A stretch of DNA of 64,000 bases from the NCBI GenBank assembly GCA_019636795.1, contig JAHBWW010000002.1, positions 310,001 through 374,000 of the forward strand. The letters run 5' to 3'. A program made the translations under genes and the position numbers. Position 1 is the first letter of the stretch, and every line of letters starts with the position of its first letter. Source of the stretch: Phycisphaeraceae bacterium (GTDB taxonomy: Bacteria > Planctomycetota > Phycisphaerae > Phycisphaerales > UBA1924). Positions 7,764 to 17,152 of this stretch are shown here, piece after piece. The notes under the pieces were generated by a model. That model had not been told where the DNA came from and made no database searches. It was given only the letters and a program-made list of their open reading frames with translations.

Positions 7764-10700
7764 ATGATGTCCATGATTCTTCGAGTGCTCTCCGCGTCCT
7801 GTATTGCCATCGCTGTTCCGACTTCGCTTGCCGAGGACATCCTCCACATTCACGACGACAGCCTGACGGCGTATCTCGCAGGCCCCACTGCGGTGCAGGG
7901 CTTCCAGCCGACCGCTCTCCAGAGGGCTGTCAACATTGATGGAACGCAGAGGCGACCGGTGCCGTTTGGCCTGATGCTGGCCGCCAACCCCTCGGATCCG
8001 GGCACGATGTCAACGCAGGTTGCAGGCGTTGAAGCCGCGACAGGTGAAGTCTTCCTGTACGACACGCACATCGCCTTGCCGAGCCATGGAGTAACGTGGA
8101 CCGTCGGGATCACGCTCAACCAGATGCAGGGCGCGGACGTAGAAGGCTATCAGGGCAGGAACTGGTTCCAGATCAGCCAGCCGGAACTGGTCTTCGTCGG
8201 GGACCCGAATGATCCTGAGCCGGACGATATGGTGTACATCGTCTTCGGCAGCAGCTATGTCGAGTACAGTCGGTTTGACTCGTCGGACGTTTTTCGAGGC
8301 GTGAACGGAGTGGCGGGTGCCGTCGAGCATGTCGCCGACGGAACAAGTGAGCCGGACCTGTACATCCTGCGTGACGCCCGCGGGACCAAGGCGGTGTTCT
8401 TCGGCTTTGACGGCGATGCTGGCAACGCCGAAGGCCAGCTGTGGTTCATCGAAGATCCGGCAGGCAACAAGGCCTATGTGGGCGACGCCACGACGGCTTC
8501 GACGGCGATCACGAACGGCTACGACGCCGAAGGTCGAATGGTCTACGCCTATGACGCAAGTGGAAGGCGATACCACTATGAATACGACTTCGTTGACAGG
8601 CTCGAAAGCGTGACCGCAGCCGTCAAGTCGGGCAGTAATTGGCTAGATCCAACTACCGTTGCCCGCGTCGACTACAACTACTACGAAGAGGGCGATCCGG
8701 TCGAGGAACTCGTCCATGGCAACCCCGGGAGCCTGCAGGAAGTCACGATCACGACGCCCCTGAGCGGCCCGGACATCGTGGTCACGAAGCACTATCGCTA
8801 CTGGCTTAACACCGAATCGGCTGTTGATGATGCCCTCAAGTACATCGTTGACGCCGAGGGGGTCCGCACACTCGAGATCATTCAGACCGATCCGTTTACC
8901 GGCGAGTACCTCGCAGCCCCAGACGATTTAACGTTTACCAAGCACGTCTCTCATTCATACAACTACGACACCGGCCGCCGGGTGACCTCGACATGGCAGA
9001 ACGGCGAATGCGGCTGCTCAGGTCCCGCCAACGGCATCCATGCCATTGCGTACTCGACCAACGGCGGCTGGTCGGCCAGCACCGGCTATACCTCGGGCTG
9101 GAAACACCGCACGACCGTGGCACGCCCCGACGGTTCGTATGAGATTGTCTACACCGACGAACTCGGCCAAGTGATTGCACGGGTCATCAGTGATGCGGAT
9201 CCGGGCACCGCGAGCAACTTCTGGGTGACCGGTGTCGAGCGTGACGCCGCGGGCCGGGTCATCGAGATCCGTCCTCCAGCTTCGAGCACGGGCTATACCT
9301 ATTCGACGAACACATTCACATGGAGCACATCGGCCGGCTTGATCCGAGTGTTCGGGCGCGAGACGTCGGGCAACCTGACGGGCCTTGTCCGGCAGACCGG
9401 CTGGAAGATCGGCACGTCGGGCACGACCTCCCTCGTGTCTTCGCAGGGGTACATGTACACGCACTCCTCGATCGACTATGGCCCGCCCGTTCTGAGTGTG
9501 GGGGATTACGACATTCTGCGGCCGATGGTCCGCTGGAACTGGACCTACGCCGACTCGAATGTGACCACGGCCAAGGCCTGGAATGACGCCACCACCACGA
9601 CCGCTTCGCGCACGCTGATGGAATACACATTCCACTCGGGCGATGCCGCACTGATGCCCGAGACTCTGACCACCACCATGCCTCCGGTCAGCACCGGCAA
9701 CAACGGGTCGAACTCGAGCAACGTGGTCAGTGAGTTTCGTGATGAAGCCGGCCGGCGCGTCTGGCAGAAAACCGCGTCCGGGAAGATCAACTACTGGAAG
9801 TACGTCGATGGTCGTCTGGCAACGCAGGTGCAGGATGCCGATACCGGAAAGCCACTCTTTAGCGGCATGACCATACCTTCCGGCTTTGACAGTGACGGCA
9901 GCGACGACGAGTTCCACCGCGTCACGTCCTACGCCGGCAGCGATACGCCCGGCGGCTCATCGACCGGCCCCGACGGCCACACCTCCGAGACCTTCGTCAC
10001 CGTGCTGGCCGACCGCCGCATCGTCCGGCTGGGCATCCCCAAGAAGGTCGCCGGCTCGCCTGATACCTACCACGGCCCCGTCTCCTATACCGTCACCAAC
10101 CACGCCGGCCAGACCGAGTTCTCGGGCTCGATCGTCTTCTCCGGCGGCTCGACGACCGGCGCACCGGACACATGGATCGACGATGAGGAAGATGAGCCCT
10201 TCGACGCCGTCTTGGTCGGCACGCTCTTCGCCGTCTCGACCAACCTCTACAACGAGACCGGCGGCACGCTGCTCGAGTCGCACACCTACCACGATCTCTC
10301 GACGCCGCCCGCCTACGACTCCACGTTCTACCTCTACGACACCATGGGCCGTCGCGTCGCGGTCAAGGACCCGACCGGCACTATTTCCCACACCACTTAC
10401 GACGCCATCGGACGCCCGAGCGCCTCCTTCATCGGCACCAACGACCATGACCACCCGGGGGTGCCTTTCGCGGTCGAGTTTGAGACCGAGGGCGACTCGG
10501 ACATGGTCATGACCTCCGAGACCATCTACGACGCGGGTGCCGCGGGCGGCAACAGCCTCGTCACCAAAACCACAGCCTTCGTCCAGGATTCGGGCACCGA
10601 CAAGCGTGAAACCACGTACGCCTACGACGCGCGCCATCGCCGCATCCTCACCGTCAACCCACAGGCTCCGCACTCGGTCGTCAAGCTCGACAACCTCGGC

Positions 10701-13700
10701 CGCACGCTCGCCGTCGGTCTCTACACCTCTTCCTCGGGCCTCTCGGCTGCGACGGATCCGACCTCGCACACGACCAGCCGCACGGCCCTGTCCGAGACCT
10801 TCCACGACGAGCTCGGCCGCACCTGGCGCAGCCGCCAGCACAAGATCACGCAGTCGGGCGAGTACACCGGCGACAGCGCCGACACGCTCGATGCCGACAC
10901 CTGGTACGACGCCGAGGGCCGCACCGCCAAGCATCAGGGCCACCAGCTGACCAAGACCGCCTACGACCGCATCGGCCGCGCGACGCACTCGTTCGTCCTC
11001 GCCGCCGTCAACGATTCGTCCTACGCCGACGCCCTCACCATCACCGGCGACATCGTGGTCGAGCAGTCGCAGACCGCGTACGCAAGCGACATATCCGATC
11101 TCGTGCTCATGAGCGTCGCTGTCAGCCGTCTGCACGACGACTACGGCTCGGGCGAGACCACCGGCTCGCTCAACACCACCGCCGAGGCGCTCGAGGTCGA
11201 AGCGGCCAGTCTCGAAGGCCGCGCCTCCATCACCGCCTACTGGTACGACGACCGCGACCGCCTCGTCACCACCGCCCACTACGGCGACAACGGCGGCAAC
11301 GACTTTGACCGCGACGCACTCTCCGAACCCGCCTACTCCGACGCTTCGCGCATCGTCACCAAGGTCGTCTACGCCGACAACGGCCTCCAGTTCGAATCCA
11401 TCGACCCCGCGGGCATCGTCACGCGCACGCTCTACGACGACGCCGGCCGCACCATCGCATCCATCGCCAACTACACCGGCGGCTCGACCACAAGCCCTGT
11501 GCGCGACCACGACCTCTACACCCGCTACACCTACCAGAACGGCCTGCAATCCACCATCTGGGTCGATCTCAACGGCGACGGTGACAACGACATCGGCGAC
11601 GACCAGGTCACCCGCTACATCTACGGCGTGCGCAAGGGCACCGACCCGCACGAGTCACGCCTCAGCCACAACGGCCTGCTCCGCGCCGTCATCTACCCCG
11701 ATTCGACCAACGAGGCCGAAGACGCGACCGACATCGACACCGACGATGACGACGTGGTGACGTATTCGTACAACGCGCAGGGCCAGCCGATCCGCACACG
11801 CGACCAGGCCGGCAACGTCATCGAAACCGACTACGACACCGCGGGTCGCGAGACGCACCGGCGCGCCACCGATGTCGCGGACGATTTCGACGAGATCGTG
11901 CTCCGCATCAGCACCACCTACCTCCCCCGCGGCCTTGTGGAAAAAGTCACGCAGTACAACGACGCCTCCCCAGGATCGGGGAGTGTCCTCGATGAAGTTC
12001 TGTATGACTACGATGATTGGGGCATGGTCGGGTCAATCACCCAGGATCACGACAGCGCCGTCGCCAGCGGCGGGACGCAGTACACCGTGTCCTATACCTA
12101 CACCAAGCTCGCCCAGTCCGGCGGGCGGCGGGCCGTCAATCTCCTCTCGATGACCCTGCCCGATTCGACGGTCGTGCTGTACGAATGCCTGAGCAATGCC
12201 TTCGGCCTCGGCGGCGACAGCAAGCTCGGCCGCGTCACGCGCGTCAAGGTCGGCGCCACCTACGTCGCCGAATATGAATACCTCGGCCTGAACCGCGTCG
12301 TGCGGACCGAACTGCTCCAGCCCGAGTATTACAAGACGCTCGCCGCGAGCAGCGCCTACGACCGGCTCGACCGCTTCGGCCGCGTCACGCGCGATGTCTG
12401 GACAGCCGATCGCACCACCGACATCGACCTGGTCGATTTCGCCATCACCTACGACGAGCGCAGCAACATTACCTCGGTGCAGGACCACGTCCATCCGACG
12501 ATGGGCCACGCCTACCAGATGGACGACCTCTCTCGGTTGGTTGACGCCCAGCGCGGCGTGGTGGCGTCGGGCAGCATCACGACGCCGAACTGGATCGAGC
12601 AGTGGGACCTGGGCGTGACCGGCACCTGGAACGGGCACCGCCTCGACCTCGACGGCGACAGCGACTACTCCGAACCTGACGAGATCGACGCGAGCAACAC
12701 CTTCACGCTGGCCAACGCCTGGCTCGAGCGCGACATCGCGGGCAAGAGCAAGATCGACCTCGCCCACGACCCCGTCGGTAACCTAACAAACGACGGCCAG
12801 CACTACAAGTATGTCTACGACCCCTTCGGCAGGCTGCGGATGGTGCTCGATCAGAGCGATGACCTCGTGGCTGAGTACCGCTACAACGGCCTCAACCAGC
12901 GGATCACCGCCCACTTCGATACGAATGGCGTGGATGGTGTCACCGGTGCCGACGTGGTGAGCCATTTCGCCTACGACTCCCGCTGGCGGATCGTCGCGCG
13001 CTACGAAGACACGAACAGCGACCCAACGGAGCAGTTTGTGTTTCACAACGCGGGCCTTGCTTCGACCGGCTCGGGCAGTTATATTGATGCGGTGATGCTC
13101 CGCGACCGCGACACGACGGCCAACGGCACGCTCGACGAGCGCGTCTACTACCTCCACAACTGGCGCAGCGATATCGTCGCCCTGATTTCGCACGCGGGCA
13201 GCCAGATCGAGCAGGTGCGGTATGAGCCGTATGGCACGCCGTTCGGCATCCCGGCGGGTGATATTGATGCTGATGGCAAGGTGACACAGGATGATATCGA
13301 TCAGGCGACAGCATGGTACTCCGGCTCGGCGTACGATGTCCGCGCCGACCTGGACATGAACGGCTCGGTGAACCTCTCTGATATTACATATATTGCCGGC
13401 AACAAGGTCCTCAATCACGAGACCGGCCGCGGCGTGCTGAGCCTTGAACACATCGCCAGCCGCAAGGGCTACGCAGGCTACGAAAGCCTGGCAGAACTCG
13501 AAGCCAGCGGGGTGAAGTGGGATGTGAGGAACAGAGTCCTGCTGTCGGAGATCGGAAGTTGGAATCGAAGGGATCCGCTGGGGTATGTCGATGGGATGAA
13601 TCTGTATGAATATGTAATGTTGATGCCGATTGTTCACGTCGATTCGGACGGCCAGAAGTGTGGAACAGTTTGGCAGAGGCTGGCATGCACTGGCCTCGTC

Positions 13701-14087
13701 ATTGCGGCATCGGCCGAGCTGACGGCCTGCATGTTGCTGGTCGCCAGTTGTGTGTCGGGCAATCTCGCAGCATGCCCAGCGGCAGTTCCGGTCTGCTGCT
13801 CTGCCGTTGCATCCCTATTGGAAGCCCTCAACTACTGTCGAGCCAAATGCAGTCCCAATGGCCCTCTTTTTAGTCCGTCAGCCAACTCCATCATTCTCAC
13901 CGTTCTCGGAATTTGCTCAAAACTTAGTGGATGGAGGAGCATTGTGGATCTCATTCGCCGGGGGATCCCCGGTGTCGCTGTCGCAATGTTTTATCTTGAT
14001 GAGGAGGATGATCAGCATGCATTCGGCGGAACATTTGTCACACATGTGTTTGCCCCCCGTCCGCTGGGCCCATTGCATGAAAATTGA
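7764..14087 (+). CDS. Giant exported RHS/YD-repeat protein with EF-hand inserts
   Basis: A 2107-residue protein. Start placed at ATG 7764 (or 7767), directly behind a GGAGG at 7756-7760 and giving a signal peptide (MILRVLSASCIAIAVPTSLA); an upstream in-frame ATG has no such support. An N-terminal beta domain is followed by many YD repeats (YDAxGR..., RYTYQNG...) that build the RHS cocoon shell, and a conserved RHS core end (RDPLGYVDGMNLYEYV) at about 13570-13615. After the core comes a unique 155-residue tip rich in Cys and hydrophobic residues with membrane-like helices. Asp-rich EF-hand/dockerin-like loops interrupt the shell, notably at 13258-13400. RHS proteins are polymorphic toxins or cell-surface proteins whose tip determines activity; this tip is not one I recognise. 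An exported single-gene form without VgrG or PAAR fits planctomycetal YD proteins. Confidence 0.9.
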   Translation: MMSMILRVLSASCIAIAVPTSLAEDILHIHDDSLTAYLAGPTAVQGFQPTALQRAVNIDGTQRRPVPFGLMLAANPSDPGTMSTQVAGVEAATGEVFLYDTHIALPSHGVTWTVGITLNQMQGADVEGYQGRNWFQISQPELVFVGDPNDPEPDDMVYIVFGSSYVEYSRFDSSDVFRGVNGVAGAVEHVADGTSEPDLYILRDARGTKAVFFGFDGDAGNAEGQLWFIEDPAGNKAYVGDATTASTAITNGYDAEGRMVYAYDASGRRYHYEYDFVDRLESVTAAVKSGSNWLDPTTVARVDYNYYEEGDPVEELVHGNPGSLQEVTITTPLSGPDIVVTKHYRYWLNTESAVDDALKYIVDAEGVRTLEIIQTDPFTGEYLAAPDDLTFTKHVSHSYNYDTGRRVTSTWQNGECGCSGPANGIHAIAYSTNGGWSASTGYTSGWKHRTTVARPDGSYEIVYTDELGQVIARVISDADPGTASNFWVTGVERDAAGRVIEIRPPASSTGYTYSTNTFTWSTSAGLIRVFGRETSGNLTGLVRQTGWKIGTSGTTSLVSSQGYMYTHSSIDYGPPVLSVGDYDILRPMVRWNWTYADSNVTTAKAWNDATTTTASRTLMEYTFHSGDAALMPETLTTTMPPVSTGNNGSNSSNVVSEFRDEAGRRVWQKTASGKINYWKYVDGRLATQVQDADTGKPLFSGMTIPSGFDSDGSDDEFHRVTSYAGSDTPGGSSTGPDGHTSETFVTVLADRRIVRLGIPKKVAGSPDTYHGPVSYTVTNHAGQTEFSGSIVFSGGSTTGAPDTWIDDEEDEPFDAVLVGTLFAVSTNLYNETGGTLLESHTYHDLSTPPAYDSTFYLYDTMGRRVAVKDPTGTISHTTYDAIGRPSASFIGTNDHDHPGVPFAVEFETEGDSDMVMTSETIYDAGAAGGNSLVTKTTAFVQDSGTDKRETTYAYDARHRRILTVNPQAPHSVVKLDNLGRTLAVGLYTSSSGLSAATDPTSHTTSRTALSETFHDELGRTWRSRQHKITQSGEYTGDSADTLDADTWYDAEGRTAKHQGHQLTKTAYDRIGRATHSFVLAAVNDSSYADALTITGDIVVEQSQTAYASDISDLVLMSVAVSRLHDDYGSGETTGSLNTTAEALEVEAASLEGRASITAYWYDDRDRLVTTAHYGDNGGNDFDRDALSEPAYSDASRIVTKVVYADNGLQFESIDPAGIVTRTLYDDAGRTIASIANYTGGSTTSPVRDHDLYTRYTYQNGLQSTIWVDLNGDGDNDIGDDQVTRYIYGVRKGTDPHESRLSHNGLLRAVIYPDSTNEAEDATDIDTDDDDVVTYSYNAQGQPIRTRDQAGNVIETDYDTAGRETHRRATDVADDFDEIVLRISTTYLPRGLVEKVTQYNDASPGSGSVLDEVLYDYDDWGMVGSITQDHDSAVASGGTQYTVSYTYTKLAQSGGRRAVNLLSMTLPDSTVVLYECLSNAFGLGGDSKLGRVTRVKVGATYVAEYEYLGLNRVVRTELLQPEYYKTLAASSAYDRLDRFGRVTRDVWTADRTTDIDLVDFAITYDERSNITSVQDHVHPTMGHAYQMDDLSRLVDAQRGVVASGSITTPNWIEQWDLGVTGTWNGHRLDLDGDSDYSEPDEIDASNTFTLANAWLERDIAGKSKIDLAHDPVGNLTNDGQHYKYVYDPFGRLRMVLDQSDDLVAEYRYNGLNQRITAHFDTNGVDGVTGADVVSHFAYDSRWRIVARYEDTNSDPTEQFVFHNAGLASTGSGSYIDAVMLRDRDTTANGTLDERVYYLHNWRSDIVALISHAGSQIEQVRYEPYGTPFGIPAGDIDADGKVTQDDIDQATAWYSGSAYDVRADLDMNGSVNLSDITYIAGNKVLNHETGRGVLSLEHIASRKGYAGYESLAELEASGVKWDVRNRVLLSEIGSWNRRDPLGYVDGMNLYEYVMLMPIVHVDSDGQKCGTVWQRLACTGLVIAASAELTACMLLVASCVSGNLAACPAAVPVCCSAVASLLEALNYCRAKCSPNGPLFSPSANSIILTVLGICSKLSGWRSIVDLIRRGIPGVAVAMFYLDEEDDQHAFGGTFVTHVFAPRPLGPLHEN
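12543..13244 (+). repeat. 702-bp direct repeat, copy 1 (RHS core)
   Basis: Encodes the C-terminal RHS shell from DAQRGVV to RYEPYGTPF. It aligns without net gaps to 14474-15175 (constant offset 1931). The only strongly diverged patch is an EF-hand-like loop near 12920-12960. The identity is far higher than selection on protein would give, so duplication or gene conversion is recent. Confidence 0.9.
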
Positions 14088-14120
14088 GGATTTGTCATCA
14101 AATTAGGTCGTGAGGTGACT

Positions 14121-14237
14121 ATGCATTATCTGCATCAGATTGCTGCAGTGATTGTTTTTCTTATCGGGTTATCGTTTACGATAGAAGTGATATCTGATGC
14201 ACTCAGCATTGGCCGCCATCGCCACCGGGAGCGATAG
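14121..14237 (+). CDS. 38-residue single-membrane-segment peptide
   Basis: A short ORF 33 bp behind the RHS stop, with a GAGGTG ribosome site at 14112-14117 and an ATG start. The product has a hydrophobic stretch at about residues 7-25 (IAAVIVFLIGLSFTIEVI) and a basic His/Arg tail. Polymorphic-toxin genes are typically followed by small immunity genes, and those facing membrane-active toxins are often small membrane proteins. That role is inferred from position only. Confidence 0.4.
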   Translation: MHYLHQIAAVIVFLIGLSFTIEVISDALSIGRHRHRER

Positions 14238-14324
14238 CATTTCTCACCAAAACGATGTTATGCAGGATTATTGGTTCGCAGGATGGTGCCATTCTTTTCA
14301 TGTCTTATTCGTTGCGAGAGTGTT

Positions 14325-14462
14325 ATGATTTGGGACGTTCTACTAGTCTTGGGTCTTGTTCAGATATTCGTCGGTAAGATATATTTGTTTTGTGTCGGAG
14401 CTTCCGGTCGCAAACTTGCACTTCGCGATGGCAACCCAAAGCGTGACAGTCGTGAGCATTGA
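14325..14462 (+). CDS. 45-residue hydrophobic peptide
   Basis: ORF starting at ATG 14325 (longer in-frame start at 14271 without a clear ribosome site). The product has a membrane segment at about residues 4-25 (VLLVLGLVQIFVGKIYLF) and a basic tail. It ends exactly where the second RHS cassette begins and overlaps its TTG codon. It could be a small immunity-type membrane protein or the degraded end of a lost tip. Low-GC composition differs from the flanking RHS genes. Confidence 0.35.
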   Translation: MIWDVLLVLGLVQIFVGKIYLFCVGASGRKLALRDGNPKRDSREH

Positions 14463-16129
14463 GCCGCCTCACGGACGCCCAGCGTGGCGTGGTGGCGTCG
14501 GGCAGCATCACGACGCCGAACTGGATCGAGCAGTGGGACCTGGGCGTGACCGGCACCTGGAACGGGCACCGCCTCGACCTCGACGGCGACAGCGACTACT
14601 CCGAACCTGACGAGATCGACGCGAGCAACACCTTCACGCTGGCCAACGCCTGGCTCCAGCGCGACATCGCGGGCAAGAGCAAGATCGACCTCGCCCACGA
14701 CCCCGTCGGTAACCTAACAAACGACGGCCAGCACTACAAGTATGTCTACGACCCCTTCGGCAGGCTGCGGATGGTGCTCGATCAGAGCGATGACCTCGTG
14801 GCCGAATACCGCTACAACGGCCTGAATCAACGCATCACCGCCCACTTCGACACCAACCTCGACACCGTCGTGGACGGCGACGATGTGGTGAGTCACTTCG
14901 CCTACGACGCCCGCTGGCGGATCGTCGCGCGGTACGAAGATGCGAACAGCGACCCAACGGAGCAGTTTGTGTTTCACAACGCGGGCCTTGCTTCGACCGG
15001 GTCGGGCAGTTATATTGATGCGGTGATGCTCCGCGACCGCGACACGACCGCCAACGGCACGCTCGACGAGCGCGTCTACTACCTCCACAACTGGCGCAGC
15101 GACATCGTCGCCCTCATCTCGCACGCGGGGAGCCAGATCGAGCAGGTCCGGTATGAGCCGTATGGCACGCCGTTCTGTCTGCCTGCGGGTGATATTGATT
15201 CCAACGGCGACTTCGACGCGAGCGACGTGGCGGCGATGACCGGAAGTTATGATGTCCGCAAGGATGTTACAATGGACGGCACGATCGACTACGACGACGT
15301 GTACGCCGCGGCTAGCATCGCGGGCAGCTACCAATACCTCGGCCGGGGCGTGCTGTCGTCGCCAGCGATTCAAAGCCGTAAGGGGTATGCGGGGTATGAG
15401 AACCTGGCTGAACTCGAAGGCAGCGGGGTGAAGTGGGATGTCAGGAATCGGGTGTTGTTAAGCGACATCGGCTCGTGGAACCGGCGCGACCCGCTGGGGT
15501 ACGGGCATCAGGGGCGCTTCCACCGGGGGTCCGGTGCTCCACTCTCGCTCGGCAGCGCTTGGCCCCAGACAGCCGAGTGCACGGGCGGAACGGGTGTGCA
15601 GTCCAGTTCGCCAACTACCCATTGCGATGTGTTGTGCACAGTGATGTGTGACAGCCGCCCAATAAGTGGCGGTGTCACCATGTGCTACGGGCCCCACAGT
15701 TTGAGATGCCTATGCAGAGAGAACCTTGGGCGCCTCGAAGAGCCTTTGGATCAAGGTGGCTGTTTTCAACAGCAGTTTGAATCGTGCATAGAGTCTCATG
15801 AAGACATTCACATAGGCGACATAGACTGCTCTCACAATCCGCCGGGTAACATTCTTGGTCCAGGTCATCTCCCGTGGCGGGATGCCGCTTGTGGTCGCTC
15901 TTGTTCAGAGTGCGATGCCTACACCTCGCATGAGACCTGCATGGAGAACATTGACTGCAGCGTCGCACGCTGCGGCTCCGAGGACCAGTCGCAAAACTGC
16001 GTTCGCCTCAAGGATGGCTATATTTGGGGTGTCAGAAGGGCCCGTGAACACTGGTGCGACAGGTGCGACCTCTGTCGTAGCCAAGTTCAACCGAAGGATG
16101 CGGAGGGGGGTATTAAAAGTGGGTCATGA
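14459..16129 (+). CDS. Orphan RHS 3' cassette with Cys-rich HExxH tip
   Basis: A 556-residue reading frame that lacks the N-terminal thousand-plus residues of an RHS protein; the only available start is TTG 14459, so it may be silent. Residues about 6-240 duplicate the RHS core of the upstream gene (702-bp repeat), followed by a different dockerin-like insert (about 244-285) and the shared core end (RKGYAGYE, GSWNRRDPLGY at about 339-348). The tip (349-556) has about 26 cysteines and an H447-E448-x-x-H451 motif bracketed by C443 and C457, as in zinc metallopeptidase-type tips. The arrangement matches orphan tip cassettes that can be joined to the full-length gene by recombination in the shared core. 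Confidence 0.65.
   Translation: MSRLTDAQRGVVASGSITTPNWIEQWDLGVTGTWNGHRLDLDGDSDYSEPDEIDASNTFTLANAWLQRDIAGKSKIDLAHDPVGNLTNDGQHYKYVYDPFGRLRMVLDQSDDLVAEYRYNGLNQRITAHFDTNLDTVVDGDDVVSHFAYDARWRIVARYEDANSDPTEQFVFHNAGLASTGSGSYIDAVMLRDRDTTANGTLDERVYYLHNWRSDIVALISHAGSQIEQVRYEPYGTPFCLPAGDIDSNGDFDASDVAAMTGSYDVRKDVTMDGTIDYDDVYAAASIAGSYQYLGRGVLSSPAIQSRKGYAGYENLAELEGSGVKWDVRNRVLLSDIGSWNRRDPLGYGHQGRFHRGSGAPLSLGSAWPQTAECTGGTGVQSSSPTTHCDVLCTVMCDSRPISGGVTMCYGPHSLRCLCRENLGRLEEPLDQGGCFQQQFESCIESHEDIHIGDIDCSHNPPGNILGPGHLPWRDAACGRSCSECDAYTSHETCMENIDCSVARCGSEDQSQNCVRLKDGYIWGVRRAREHWCDRCDLCRSQVQPKDAEGGIKSGS
14474..15175 (+). repeat. 702-bp direct repeat, copy 2 (RHS core)
   Basis: Second copy of the RHS-core repeat (see 12543-13244). 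Homology begins at a GACGCCCAGCG block just after the TTG start and stops at the GTTC before the EF-hand insert. Recombination between the copies would delete the first tip with the two small membrane-peptide ORFs and place the Cys-rich tip on the full-length RHS protein. Confidence 0.9.
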
Positions 16130-16245
16130 CCCTTAAAAGTTATCATCACGCATGATGATGCGACAGGCCAATCCTTATCCTCCTGTATAAGTTGTCAGTC
16201 GAATTGTACCAATTCATTAAGAACTTATGGCGTAACGGAGGCCTA

Positions 16246-16998
16246 GTGATCCTAAGAGCGCGAAGTCTTCTGGCAATCATCGTCCTCGCCAACCTACTTG
16301 CGATTGGAGCCAGCCTACTTGCTTCCATTCTGCGTTCTACTGAGCCTCCAGCGGTATCACGATCTCAGCAATTTCTCTTGCCGCTGACGGAGTGGCCGTG
16401 GCAGGAAGATCGTAGCCTGGGTCGGCATCAGGTCCACGTCAACAGTTGGGCGAGCCATGTCCATTGGGCTTCTCCGGGAGATCACTTTTTAATTGTCGCA
16501 CTTAGCTATATGCGCTCACCTACGCATGCGACTCCAGCCGACGCTCGGGAACTGCCTAGGTGGGTTCGTCATCGCAACCTACAGTCATCACTATTTTCAG
16601 ACGATCGAGGGCCGCTCTATTGGCGAGAAGACGGATTTGGCTTCCCTTTTGTATCACTGTCATGCACCTGGGTTGGGTTCGCACATCAAGGGGAGTTACA
16701 GTTGATTGACGGCCAGAAGATCCGCGTGGGGGAACAATTTGCTGTCATTCCTACGCGCATCATCTGGACTGGGGTAATTTGCAACGGACTTTCCTATGTG
16801 GCATTGTGTTGCGGTCCGCCTGTATTGTGCATGTTCGGCAGGCAATGGCTGCGCCGTCGTCAGTCACGGTGTTTGCATTGTGGCTACAACTTGCGAACTG
16901 CTTCGAACAAGTTGAATCAATGTCCAGAATGTGGTATGTTGACCCGGGATGATGTGACGGATAGTAGAGGCAATGATTCTGCGTCAGAGGAGTGGTAA
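16246..16998 (+). CDS. Membrane protein with C-terminal zinc ribbon
   Basis: A 250-residue protein. Start set at GTG 16246, which has GGAGG at 16237-16241; a TTG at 16192 would add 18 residues without a ribosome site. One membrane segment lies near the N-terminus (about 8-30) and a second at about 192-212, followed by a basic stretch and a C-terminal zinc ribbon (C..CGYNLR...CPECG, four cysteines). This two-membrane plus GYNLR-ribbon layout is widespread in planctomycetes and has no assigned function. It follows the orphan RHS cassette by 116 bp, so an immunity or accessory role is possible but unproven. Base composition is less GC-rich than the core genes. Confidence 0.65.
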   Translation: MILRARSLLAIIVLANLLAIGASLLASILRSTEPPAVSRSQQFLLPLTEWPWQEDRSLGRHQVHVNSWASHVHWASPGDHFLIVALSYMRSPTHATPADARELPRWVRHRNLQSSLFSDDRGPLYWREDGFGFPFVSLSCTWVGFAHQGELQLIDGQKIRVGEQFAVIPTRIIWTGVICNGLSYVALCCGPPVLCMFGRQWLRRRQSRCLHCGYNLRTASNKLNQCPECGMLTRDDVTDSRGNDSASEEW

Positions 16999-17152
16999 CA
17001 TTGATATGAAGTGGTGGGGTGGCATCTGTGAGCAGGCCGTTGTCAAGCCCCAGTGGTTGATTTTCTTCACTGATCCATGCCGTCTTTCCCCCTCGCGAAG
17101 CAAGGTGTTCTTGTGGAGTTCGATCTTGCCGGGCCCAGCCCTTCCGCTTTTC

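Noticed and set aside
9957-11651. 564-codon open frame on the minus strand inside the RHS gene
   Set aside because: Val/Gly/Asp-rich low-complexity translation with no domain; it mirrors the strongly biased codons of the RHS gene on the other strand and lacks a ribosome site.
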